Below are positions 28,603-37,112 of a DNA stretch of 64,000 nt, one piece after another; within the stretch, counting starts at the first letter, position 1, and each line of letters begins with the position of its first letter. A program made the position numbers and the translations under genes. Source of the DNA: Exiguobacterium indicum HHS 31 (GTDB taxonomy: Bacteria > Bacillota > Bacilli > Exiguobacteriales > Exiguobacteriaceae); assembly GCF_001939065.1 (NCBI RefSeq), contig NZ_MPSZ01000002.1:219672-283671 (forward strand), given 5' to 3'. The notes under the pieces are model-generated. The model was not told the DNA's origin. It saw only the letters and a list, made by a program, of their open reading frames with translations, and made no database searches.

Positions 28603-28633
28603 ACGCCTACTCCATCGCGAGTAGGCGTTTTTC
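28603..28633 (+). terminator. Terminator of the 49-residue gene
   Basis: ACGCCTACTC (28603-28612) pairs with GAGTAGGCGT (28619-28628), then T-run. Confidence 0.9.
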
Positions 28634-28636
28634 ATA

Positions 28637-28680
28637 CAAAAAAAGACCGTTCTTCTCCATGACGGAAGAAAAACGGTCAA
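28637..28680 (-). terminator. Terminator of the DUF423/TRIC pair
   Basis: GACCGTT.TTCTTCC pairs with GGAAGAA.AACGGTC, then seven T on the - strand. Confidence 0.85.
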
Positions 28681-28683
28681 TCC

Positions 28684-29052
28684 TCATAATCCTTTGTAGG
28701 CACCAATTGCGACAAAGATCCATGCTGCGATGAACAAGACGCCACCAATCGGTGTGATGGCACCCAGTTTTGTTACATTCGTCAATGCCATGACGTACAG
28801 ACTACCGGAGAAGAAGACGATTCCGGCAAGCATCAGCCATGCAGCCAACGACCATTGCGGGATCGATGCTTTTAGTAAGAGTCCCCCGAGTGCTAGGATA
28901 CCGAGCGAGTGTACCATCTGGTAAAGTACGCCTGTCTGCCAGTTCGCGAGCATCCGTTCCGTCAACATATCTTTTAAGGCGTGTGCACCGAATGCACCTA
29001 GTGCGACCGATAACATCATCGAGATCGCGCCAATCATAATGAAAACTTTCAT
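28684..29052 (-). CDS. DUF423 membrane protein (YwdK-like)
   Basis: A 122-residue protein with four membrane helices and the DUF423 signature GAFGAHALKD near the N-terminus. It matches B. subtilis YwdK in length (123). I use the ATG at 29052 (MKVFIMIG), 7 bases after GGGGAG. It starts 2 bases after the stop of the TRIC-like gene, so the two are co-transcribed. Function unknown. Confidence 0.88.
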   Translation of the reverse strand: MKVFIMIGAISMMLSVALGAFGAHALKDMLTERMLANWQTGVLYQMVHSLGILALGGLLLKASIPQWSLAAWLMLAGIVFFSGSLYVMALTNVTKLGAITPIGGVLFIAAWIFVAIGAYKGL

Positions 29053-29054
29053 GC

Positions 29055-29666
29055 TTATTCTCCCCCTAACCGTCGTGCTGGTAAATTCCATTCATAATAA
29101 TACGATAGCATACGTAAAACAGTGATGAGTCCGAGCAATGTGAACAAATGTAGAGGATTCGTCAATTGGAAGCGATCAATCACAAGTGCTGCCATGACGG
29201 CCCACATCGCATAAATCTCTTTATGCAAGACGAGTGGTTTTCGACCAGCGAGTAAATCGCGAATCACTCCACCACCAACACCAGTCAGTACAGCAGCCGA
29301 AATCGTTGCTGACAATGGCAGTCCTTTTGCTGTCGCCATCAAAGCACCTTGAATCGCAAACGCAGACAATCCGAGCGCATCCGCGAGGACGCCCCAACGT
29401 GTCCAGTGCGGCAAGAACAACTGGGGTAACATGAAGATCAACAACGCAACGAGAATCGCGACTAAAAAGAGACCACCTTGCGACCAGAGAGCGGATACCG
29501 GTACACCAATCAGTAAATTACGAATGGCACCACCGCCGAATGCTGTGATCAAAGCAAGTAACCAGACACCGAATAAATCATATTTTTCTTCCATCGCAAC
29601 AATCGCACCACTCATCGCAAAAGCGACCGTGCCGATGATATTCAATAAGTCCCAGGACATGCGCAC
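29055..29666 (-). CDS. TRIC-type cation channel (UPF0126)
   Basis: A 203-residue protein of two repeated three-helix units plus a final helix. Each unit has a glycine-rich GGGAIRNLL / GGGVIRDLL motif (about residues 44-52 and 130-138), the hallmark of UPF0126/TRIC proteins, which form K+-selective homotrimeric channels. The start is either GTG at 29666 (AAAGG 6 bases upstream) or ATG two codons later; spacing favours the GTG. Confidence 0.88.
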   Translation of the reverse strand: MRMSWDLLNIIGTVAFAMSGAIVAMEEKYDLFGVWLLALITAFGGGAIRNLLIGVPVSALWSQGGLFLVAILVALLIFMLPQLFLPHWTRWGVLADALGLSAFAIQGALMATAKGLPLSATISAAVLTGVGGGVIRDLLAGRKPLVLHKEIYAMWAVMAALVIDRFQLTNPLHLFTLLGLITVLRMLSYYYEWNLPARRLGGE

Positions 29667-29825
29667 ATTTCACCTTTCTACAAAGAAATTCCAATACTTA
29701 CTATACTCTCTTTTTAGTTTCCGTAAAGCATTAATTTTCTGTCACCGTTTCGACCGTTTGCGAGTGACGTTTTTAGGTAAAGTAACCTATACTGAAACAA
29801 ACTGTACAGGAAGCTAGGTGACCGT

Positions 29826-31454
29826 ATGAAACGTTGGGCGCTTTATCGCATCGTCGTCATCGTGACGATGTTCGCACGTTACATTTTTACGATCTATCGA
29901 TTCACCCGGAAAAACCGGCCAGGTACGAACAACGAAGAGTTTGAGCGCATCATGATCCGGATTGCGCGTGACTATAAGAAAAAAGCATTACGGTTAGAAG
30001 GGTTACTGATCAAGCTCGGTCAGTTCTTGTCGATTCGAGCCGATCTATTTCCTCCGTCCGTCTTGATGGAACTGACCGAACTCGTCGATAAAGTTCCTTC
30101 AAGTAAACTTGGAGAGTCACGTAAGATCATCGAAGAGGATTGGGGTATGCCGATCGAAGAGATCATCTCGGATATCAGTTCCCGTCCTGTCGCTTCTGCC
30201 TCGATTGGTGAGGTGTACAGCGGAACCTTAAAATCAAATGGTAAAAAAGTTGCGATCAAAGTTCAGCGACCGAACATCGAACAAATCATCAAAACCGATT
30301 TCCGTGCCATGCGCATCGTCATTGCCATGTTACGCCGGACTTCATTAAACAAATCGACTGATTTACAAAGTCTGTATCGCCAAATGGTCTTCGTCATCGG
30401 TGATGAATTGAATTACCGAACTGAATTAAAAAACGGTCTCTACTTTAAAAAAATGTATGAGACGAATCCTGTCATCTATATTCCGAGTTATTATGAAGAA
30501 CATTGTACGAATCGGGTGCTCGTCATGGAATGGATTGACGGGACACGTATCACCGATCTCGATTATTTAGCGGAACATCAGATTGATCGTGACGAACTAG
30601 CGCGTAATCTCTTCTTGAACGCTGGTGAGCAATTACTGTTCGGCGGGAAATTTCACGCCGACCCACACCCGGGCAACGTCCTCGTCCAGTCCGACGGCAA
30701 AATCGTCTTGCTTGATTTTGGGATGATTGGAGCGACGACGCCTGATGACATGCGAGCGATTCAACGAATCCTCCAATCCTTCGTCACATTAGATTATGAT
30801 GCGATCGTCGATGGTCTCGAAGATTTACGATTCCTGTTGCCGAATGCGAATAAGCAAAATATCCGACAAGCAATTGAAAAAGCGGTCACGTTCTATCTCG
30901 AGAGTGATATGGAAAACGTCGATACGAAACTGATTGAGAAGGTCTTATCCGATATCGAATTGCTCGTCCGAAACGAACCGATCCAGCTCCCTGCCGAGTT
31001 TGCGTTCTTCGGTCGTGCTGCCTCGACGATTCTTGGGATTCTTCAGATTCTTTCACCGCAAATCAACCTACTCGAGTTAGCCAAACCAATGGTTCGGCGT
31101 TGGCTCGATGATGAAGGAAAAAACCAAAATCGTTATCTGCAAATCGCTGGATCGTACGGTGCGCGATTGCTCGCCTTCCCGCGTCTTGTCAACGACGCTC
31201 TCAGCGAACCGACGCGTTGGCGGATCATGGAGCAACAAAAGTTCTCTCGTGTCGCGAACATCGAATCACTCAAAATCCGGCAGTGGACGAGTTCACTCGT
31301 CGGGATCATCAGTCTTCCCTTTAGTTATCTCGGCTATTATTTTACGCAGTACGACGTCATGGGCATTTCCTTGACGATCGCCGTCATCGCATTATGGAAT
31401 GGTCGACGGATCGGACGACAAATCGTCCGGATTGCTGACGAACCGTTCCGATAA
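29826..31454 (+). CDS. AarF/UbiB (ABC1) family atypical kinase
   Basis: A 542-residue membrane-associated kinase-like protein. It has the KxGQ motif LIKLGQFLSIRADLFP (about residue 62), the Ala-rich loop ASASIGEVYSG replacing the P-loop, VAIKVQRP, HADPHPGN and the metal-binding LLDFGMIG. Two C-terminal hydrophobic helices (about 485-530) anchor it. Family members (UbiB/COQ8, plastid ABC1K) support isoprenoid quinone or lipid metabolism; as this group makes menaquinone, a menaquinone-related role is possible but unproven. A promoter GTGACG-18-TATACT lies just upstream. Confidence 0.9.
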   Translation: MKRWALYRIVVIVTMFARYIFTIYRFTRKNRPGTNNEEFERIMIRIARDYKKKALRLEGLLIKLGQFLSIRADLFPPSVLMELTELVDKVPSSKLGESRKIIEEDWGMPIEEIISDISSRPVASASIGEVYSGTLKSNGKKVAIKVQRPNIEQIIKTDFRAMRIVIAMLRRTSLNKSTDLQSLYRQMVFVIGDELNYRTELKNGLYFKKMYETNPVIYIPSYYEEHCTNRVLVMEWIDGTRITDLDYLAEHQIDRDELARNLFLNAGEQLLFGGKFHADPHPGNVLVQSDGKIVLLDFGMIGATTPDDMRAIQRILQSFVTLDYDAIVDGLEDLRFLLPNANKQNIRQAIEKAVTFYLESDMENVDTKLIEKVLSDIELLVRNEPIQLPAEFAFFGRAASTILGILQILSPQINLLELAKPMVRRWLDDEGKNQNRYLQIAGSYGARLLAFPRLVNDALSEPTRWRIMEQQKFSRVANIESLKIRQWTSSLVGIISLPFSYLGYYFTQYDVMGISLTIAVIALWNGRRIGRQIVRIADEPFR

Positions 31455-31467
31455 ACGAAATATCAGT

Positions 31468-31496
31468 AAACGTCCATTTCGATGGGCGTTTTTTTA
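31468..31496 (+). terminator. Terminator after the AarF-family gene
   Basis: AAACGTCCAT pairs with ATGGGCGTTT around TTCG, then seven T. Confidence 0.88.
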
Positions 31497-31526
31497 TTTC
31501 AGAATAATTCTTCTTCACGCTTCGAG

Positions 31527-31552
31527 GTTTTTCCTCGCGTCTCGCGGGGTAC
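31527..31552 (+). promoter_or_regulatory. Sigma-B-like promoter before glcU
   Basis: GTTTTT, 14 bases, GGGTAC, against the sigma-B consensus GTTTAA-N13-15-GGGTAT: nine of twelve positions match. No comparable sigma-A promoter is seen in 31497-31593. Confidence 0.45.
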
Positions 31553-31593
31553 AGCTTCAAGTAGAGAGATAACAGTAAGGAGAGGTGAAACAT

Positions 31594-32448
31594 TTGATTG
31601 ATATTTTAATTGCCATCGTTCCTGCATTAATGTGGGGATCGTTGCCGCTCGTCGTCTCAAAAATCGGAGGTTCAACGGCGCAACAAATTATCGGTACGAC
31701 TCTGGGTGCGTTGCTTTTCGCGATCGTCACCTTCTTTTTTGTCAGCCCAGAGATGTCGACGACTGCTTGGGTCGCCGGATTCTTTTCTGGTGCCTTCTGG
31801 GCGCTCGGGCAAAAAAATCAGTTTGCCGCATTCCGTCAAATGGGTGTCTCAAAGACGATGCCCATCTCAACAGGGATGCAACTCGTCGGAACATCGTTGT
31901 TTGGAGTTCTCGCTTTTGGAGAGTGGTCAACGACAACTGCGTTGATTCTCGGAATCAGTGCCCTTGTATTGATCATTGCCGGAGCAGCTTTCACGTCTTA
32001 CAAGGAAGATAAGAGTAAAGAAGATGAGAATATCGGAAAAGGACTGACGCTCCTCCTCATCTCGACTGTCGGGTATGTCGGCTACGTCGTCATTGCCCGT
32101 TGGTTCGATATCAATGGATGGGAAGCAGTCTTACCACAAGCTGTCGGGATGGTCGTGAGTGCGATTCTCCTTTCTTTACGAGAAGGAGATCTCTTCACGA
32201 AGAAAACAGCCGGCAATACAGTCGGTGGACTCATGTGGGCTGTCGGGAACGTCGCTTTACTGTTTGCCACAGCAAAAGTCGGAGTCGCAACGAGCTTCTC
32301 CTTATCTCAAACAGGAGTCGTCATCTCAACGATTGGCGGTGTCCTCTTACTAAAAGAAACGAAGACAAAGAAAGAAATGACCTTCGTCATCATCGGTTGT
32401 ATTTTAGTCGTTGCTGGTGGGATCATGATTGGATTTACGAAACAATAA
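31594..32448 (+). CDS. glcU: Glucose uptake protein GlcU
   Basis: A 284-residue, ten-helix sugar transporter of the GRP/DMT group. The opening [18 protein letters not shown] aligns with the start of Bacillus GlcU. I start it at the TTG at 31594, which has AGGAGAGG upstream; a GTG at 31585 lies within that site. It brings in unphosphorylated glucose outside the PTS. The next gene, gdh, would oxidise it, the same pairing as in B. subtilis, where the operon is a forespore one. Confidence 0.9.
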   Translation: MIDILIAIVPALMWGSLPLVVSKIGGSTAQQIIGTTLGALLFAIVTFFFVSPEMSTTAWVAGFFSGAFWALGQKNQFAAFRQMGVSKTMPISTGMQLVGTSLFGVLAFGEWSTTTALILGISALVLIIAGAAFTSYKEDKSKEDENIGKGLTLLLISTVGYVGYVVIARWFDINGWEAVLPQAVGMVVSAILLSLREGDLFTKKTAGNTVGGLMWAVGNVALLFATAKVGVATSFSLSQTGVVISTIGGVLLLKETKTKKEMTFVIIGCILVVAGGIMIGFTKQ

Positions 32449-32459
32449 TGAAGGAGTGA

Positions 32460-33251
<792 letters not shown>

Positions 33252-33283
33252 CCTATTTTGAATAGACAAGGAGAGAACCGCTT

Positions 33284-34261
33284 ATGGCCACTTTTTTCTC
33301 ATTGATACGTCGCGGCAATAAGTCAGCACTTGCTGCTGCTGTCGTCAACACGATCATTGCTATCATCAAGTTCGTCGCTTATATCTTGACTGGGAACGTT
33401 GCAATGTTCGCTGAAATGATGCATACGATCGGTGACGCGGCGAATCAGTTTTTCGTCTATATCGGTTCTGCTCTCAGTAAAAAAGCACCAACGAAACGAT
33501 TCCCGAACGGATTCGGTCGGCTTGTTAACCTCGTGTTACTTGCTGCAATCATCGTCGTCGCCCTCCTTGCGTATGAGACGATTCGTGAAGGCATCTTGCA
33601 TATCGCACACGGTCCTGGCGAAGAGACGACTGGGCTTTGGATTATTTTGACGGCACTTGGAATTGGTGTCGTCCTCGAAGTCGGCGTCTTTTATAAAGCA
33701 ATGATCGAGATTGCTCATGAAACCGGGCTCAAATCCCGAGGATTGACGCTTGTCGGACAAAGCTTCACCCATCTTGGGCAGGCAAAACCAGCGACACGCC
33801 TTGTCTTCATGGAAGACCTTGTTGCGACTCTCGGTGGTATCATCGCGATCATCGCCGTTCTGATTTCGCATTACACATCGTTTTATCAAGCAGAGGGCAT
33901 TGCATCGATTTTGATTGGTCTGATGATGTTCTACGTCGTTTATAATGTCTTTATTCAAAATGCTGCCGGTGCACTCGGTGAGATTGATGAAGTATTGACT
34001 GCTAAAATCGGTGAAATCCTATTACGTGATGAAGCGGTTCGTGATATTGAAAAGCTTGAAGTCATCAAGGAAGGCGATCACTTCCATGTCGAGACAGAGA
34101 TTGAAGTGGATCCTAAATTAACGATTGCCCAAGCGGACGACATCAAGGATCGACTGGAGCTACAAATTCGAATTCTTAAAGGGGTCACCGATGTCACGAT
34201 TTCCTTTGATGAAGATGATAAAGTACAGCAGTATCAATCTCCCTCACCACCTGTAGAATAA
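33284..34261 (+). CDS. Cation diffusion facilitator family transporter
   Basis: A 325-residue protein with six membrane helices (to about 230) and a C-terminal cytoplasmic domain. TM2 has the metal-site pattern HTIGD. In TM5 the usual HxxxD is replaced by a MEDLVATLGG stretch, as I recall for YdbO/ZnT9-like members, so the transported ion may not be Zn2+ in the usual way. It follows gdh by 32 bases with AAGGAGAG upstream and shares the terminator at 34264-34291, so it is likely the third gene of the glcU operon. Confidence 0.85.
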   Translation: MATFFSLIRRGNKSALAAAVVNTIIAIIKFVAYILTGNVAMFAEMMHTIGDAANQFFVYIGSALSKKAPTKRFPNGFGRLVNLVLLAAIIVVALLAYETIREGILHIAHGPGEETTGLWIILTALGIGVVLEVGVFYKAMIEIAHETGLKSRGLTLVGQSFTHLGQAKPATRLVFMEDLVATLGGIIAIIAVLISHYTSFYQAEGIASILIGLMMFYVVYNVFIQNAAGALGEIDEVLTAKIGEILLRDEAVRDIEKLEVIKEGDHFHVETEIEVDPKLTIAQADDIKDRLELQIRILKGVTDVTISFDEDDKVQQYQSPSPPVE

Positions 34262-34263
34262 AC

Positions 34264-34291
34264 AAAAAGCCATCGATTTCGATGGCTTTTT
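34264..34291. terminator. Bidirectional terminator between CDF and nuclease genes
   Basis: AAAAAGCCATCG pairs with CGATGGCTTTTT, symmetric A and T runs. Confidence 0.92.
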
Positions 34292-34302
34292 GTTTGCATT
34301 CA

Positions 34303-35013
34303 TTAGCGTGCAGCGCGGACGAATCCAGCTTCTTCTGCTTCTTTTTCCGTACAGAACCGTTGCTCTGGCTTCACTTCATCGTAGGACTGACCTCCCGGTA
34401 CATGGTAGATTTTTTTACCCGACCGATTGATGTTGCCTTTGATTTCGCAGGATTTCGTTTCTGTAATCGCTTGAGCGTCGAAGCCACGATTCGTGACGTA
34501 GCCATCGTGCTCCCAAATCTTTTTCTTCGCCTGCTTGGCTTCCTGTTCGATCTGTTCGAACATATCGACATAACGTGTGTCCGGCTCATAGACGAACGCT
34601 ACACGTGCGAGTCCTTTTCGAAGTAACTCCTGATTCAACATCTTATCGCCGTACCAGACGTATGCGAGTAATCTTCCGTATCGATCGGTCCGGGAATGAT
34701 CACGCTCCAACCGAATTGCTGTCCCGCTCGGTAAGGTCTCTTTCGTAAACGCTGAAGCTTCCGTTCCATACGGTTGAACCGGTGTATCCGGTTTGACGGT
34801 TTCTGGTGTATCGACAAGGAGTAGACGAACGTCCTCCGTTTTCCCATCCGCCAACTTCACTTTTAACGTATCCCCATCGATGACGCGTTCGACCGTCGCC
34901 TTCGTGATTTTTTCGTCGTCCGGTTGCTTGATGCCAAGCAAATCGGTTTCTTCTGGTGCACAACCGATGAGAACGAATAAAAAAAGTAGACTCATCATTG
35001 CATATCGTCTCAC
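34303..35013 (-). CDS. Thermonuclease-like lipoprotein
   Basis: A 236-residue secreted nuclease of the Staphylococcus SNase family. It has a lipoprotein signal (MRRYAMMSLLFLFVLIGC, lipobox LIGC) and an SNase domain (about 35-160) with DGDTLKV, the catalytic Arg in VRLLLVDTPE, YGTEAS and DRYGRLLAYVW. A C-terminal Cys-containing tail resembles those of other Bacillales SNase lipoproteins. I start it at the GTG at 35013, 10 bases after AAAGGAG; an in-frame ATG at 35034 overlaps that site. It probably degrades extracellular nucleic acid at the cell surface. Confidence 0.85.
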   Translation of the reverse strand: MRRYAMMSLLFLFVLIGCAPEETDLLGIKQPDDEKITKATVERVIDGDTLKVKLADGKTEDVRLLLVDTPETVKPDTPVQPYGTEASAFTKETLPSGTAIRLERDHSRTDRYGRLLAYVWYGDKMLNQELLRKGLARVAFVYEPDTRYVDMFEQIEQEAKQAKKKIWEHDGYVTNRGFDAQAITETKSCEIKGNINRSGKKIYHVPGGQSYDEVKPEQRFCTEKEAEEAGFVRAAR

Positions 35014-35034
35014 TTCTGTTTCGCTCCTTTCCAT

Positions 35035-35070
35035 GAAAATGCGGATTCGGTCAAAGCCCGAACCCGCATA
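35035..35070 (-). terminator. Terminator of the SDR gene
   Basis: ATGCGG.TTCGG pairs with CCGAA.CCGCAT, then TTTTC on the - strand. Confidence 0.75.
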
Positions 35071-35088
35071 CGCTATCTTGTTTATTCG

Positions 35089-35739
35089 TTAGTCTGCTGA
35101 AAGAACCGTTTCAACTTCATTTCGGTTAGTATAAAGTTGATAGAACGCTTCCGCTACATTTTTCGGATCAAGTGCCGTTCCACGCTTCACTTCCCCGGCA
35201 ATCGTGACAGTTCCGACGTAGACACCGTCTTCCTTCAACGTATCATGTAACATATGCGTCACTTGGCGAACGCCTGCCTTCCCGATTGAAAGCCCTGGTA
35301 ACGATTTGATCGCTTGCATCGCAGCGCCGCCTCCAGTAATCAGGATAACGCCGTCTTTCCGTTCCTGCATCGACGGAGCAACGAGTTGTGCGGCATGCAG
35401 TGCACCGAGTACGTCGATTTCGAACTCTTTCGTAATCTGTTCTGCCGAAACTTCGAGGACAGACGCTTGATGTAAAATCGAAGCATTGTAGACTAAGACA
35501 TCGACTTGTCCGTATTGCTCCTCTGTCCATTCGATGAGTGATGCGATATCGGCTTTTCGAGAAGCATCACATTCCACTCCAACCGCTTCCACACCCGCTT
35601 CTTTTAGTTCCGTGATGACGGCTGCGAGTGTTTCTTGCGTCCGCGCCGCACAAACGACTTGAAAGCCTTCTTTTCCGAATCGTTTACTGATTTCATATCC
35701 GTTTCCTGGCCCTGCTCCGATGACGATTACTGTTTTCAT
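35089..35739 (-). CDS. Atypical short-chain dehydrogenase/reductase
   Basis: A 216-residue Rossmann protein. The nucleotide motif is VIGAGPGNG, then CAARTQETL and YNASILHQ where classical members have NNAG. The catalytic YxxxK is LSIGK: the Lys is kept but the Tyr is Leu, and the usual Ser in the preceding strand is replaced (LITGGGAAM). It therefore lacks two of the three classical catalytic residues. It may bind NAD(P) without classical turnover. It is shorter than usual (about 250). It follows ywdI by 60 bases and has AGGGGAG before the ATG. Confidence 0.82.
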   Translation of the reverse strand: MKTVIVIGAGPGNGYEISKRFGKEGFQVVCAARTQETLAAVITELKEAGVEAVGVECDASRKADIASLIEWTEEQYGQVDVLVYNASILHQASVLEVSAEQITKEFEIDVLGALHAAQLVAPSMQERKDGVILITGGGAAMQAIKSLPGLSIGKAGVRQVTHMLHDTLKEDGVYVGTVTIAGEVKRGTALDPKNVAEAFYQLYTNRNEVETVLSAD

Positions 35740-35799
35740 GACGTATCTCCCCTTCTCATTTCAACTGTGATGGTTATTCCCTGAATCGCGTCATTTCAT

Positions 35800-36054
35800 T
35801 CAAAAATCGAGCAATGAAGTGCCTTTTTCTTCTTTCTCCTGCGAAACACCCATGAAACGCGCTAACATCGGATCGACTGTTGGTGTTGACGTAGGTAGCG
35901 ATATCGTTGAACTTGATGTCGCCTCAGATTCAAGTAATAGTTCACAGTACGTTTTCATTGCTGCAATCTGCTCTTTCTGCGCGGCTCCTGTCGTTTGCTC
36001 AATGCGTTGCATCGCTTGACGCATCTTTTCGATGATGTGTTGTTCCGTAATCAT
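35800..36054 (-). CDS. YwdI-family protein (DUF5327)
   Basis: An 84-residue soluble protein. A helical N-terminal half (IIEKMRQAMQRIEQ, MKTYCELLLES) is followed by a Ser/Thr/Pro-rich linker and a short C-terminus ending GTSLLDF. This layout matches Bacillus YwdI (DUF5327). Function unknown. It is divergent from the Gfo/Idh/MocA gene and probably co-transcribed with the SDR. Confidence 0.75.
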   Translation of the reverse strand: MITEQHIIEKMRQAMQRIEQTTGAAQKEQIAAMKTYCELLLESEATSSSTISLPTSTPTVDPMLARFMGVSQEKEEKGTSLLDF

Positions 36055-36111
36055 CTTGTATTCCTCCTTATGGTAGATTGAGGGTATGAACTTGAAAAGG
36101 ATGTGTTTTCC

Positions 36112-37080
36112 ATGATTCGTACCGCTTTAGTTGGTTTTGGTATTGCCGGTGAACATTTACATGCTCCTTATTTACACGCACCTGATTATCAGTTAGTCGC
36201 TGTTCAGTCGAGTCGTCCGGAAGCAGTCGCTGCTTATGACGCGACGCTACCTGTTTATTCGACACTTGAAGCCCTGCTCGCTAAAGAACAAATCGATTTA
36301 GTCGTCATCGCGACAGCAAATGAGCTACATTATCCACTTGCGCGCCTCGCTTTGCTATCGGGCTGTGATGTACTCGTCGAGAAACCGTTCACTGTCACGC
36401 TTGAAGAAGCCGAAACGTTGACGGAACTAGCACGTGTACACGATCGGTTACTGACAGTTTATCATAATCGTCGGTATACGAAGGACTTTCGAACGCTGAT
36501 GACCTTACTCGAATCCGGACGTATCGGCACGCTCCAAACGTTCGAAGCGCATTATGATCGCTATCGTCCAGACGTTGAGGATCGTTGGCGCGAACAGGAC
36601 GTACCCGGTGCTGGTCTCTTGTACGATCTTGGATCACACTTGATCGATCAAGTACTCGTCGCCTTCAATGCAGTACCAGATCGCGTCTTTTGTGATCAAA
36701 CGATCCAACGGCAAGGTGGGATCGTTGATGACTATACACATTTGATTTTAGCATTCGGCACGCGACGCGCTATTTTGCACATCGGTTCCATCGTTCCGGC
36801 TGTTGGTCCTTCGCTAATGGTACACGGGACAAAGGCTAGCTATTTCGTCGATGAAGTCGATACGAAACGAGCGACGTATCAATTGGCTGAAGCAAACGGT
36901 CCCCTTGAAGACTTTCCTTTTGTCTCCGGGCAATTTGGGGATTATTATACAGATCTCGCCCCAGCCATTCGACAGCGAACAACACCACCTGTTTCTCCGA
37001 AACAGGCTGAACTCGTCATGAAAATCATTGATCGTGCTCAAAAGAGTGCAAAATCGGGTACATGGATAGAAGTAGACTAA
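36112..37080 (+). CDS. Gfo/Idh/MocA-family oxidoreductase (YvaA/IolW-like)
   Basis: A 322-residue NAD(P)-dependent dehydrogenase. It has an N-terminal Rossmann fold (ALVGFGIAGEHLHAPYL), the catalytic-domain hallmark VEKPFTVTLEEAE, and a beta-sheet C-terminal domain with DLGSHLIDQVL. It resembles the YvaA/IolW group (scyllo-inositol dehydrogenase, NADP+), so the substrate is probably a sugar or cyclitol, but I cannot fix it. I use the ATG at 36112, 11 bases after AAAAGG; a GTG at 36103 is too close. glpD follows within 32 bases. Confidence 0.85.
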   Translation: MIRTALVGFGIAGEHLHAPYLHAPDYQLVAVQSSRPEAVAAYDATLPVYSTLEALLAKEQIDLVVIATANELHYPLARLALLSGCDVLVEKPFTVTLEEAETLTELARVHDRLLTVYHNRRYTKDFRTLMTLLESGRIGTLQTFEAHYDRYRPDVEDRWREQDVPGAGLLYDLGSHLIDQVLVAFNAVPDRVFCDQTIQRQGGIVDDYTHLILAFGTRRAILHIGSIVPAVGPSLMVHGTKASYFVDEVDTKRATYQLAEANGPLEDFPFVSGQFGDYYTDLAPAIRQRTTPPVSPKQAELVMKIIDRAQKSAKSGTWIEVD

Positions 37081-37112
37081 CTATCCATTCAGACGAACAG
37101 GGGGAAGACAAG

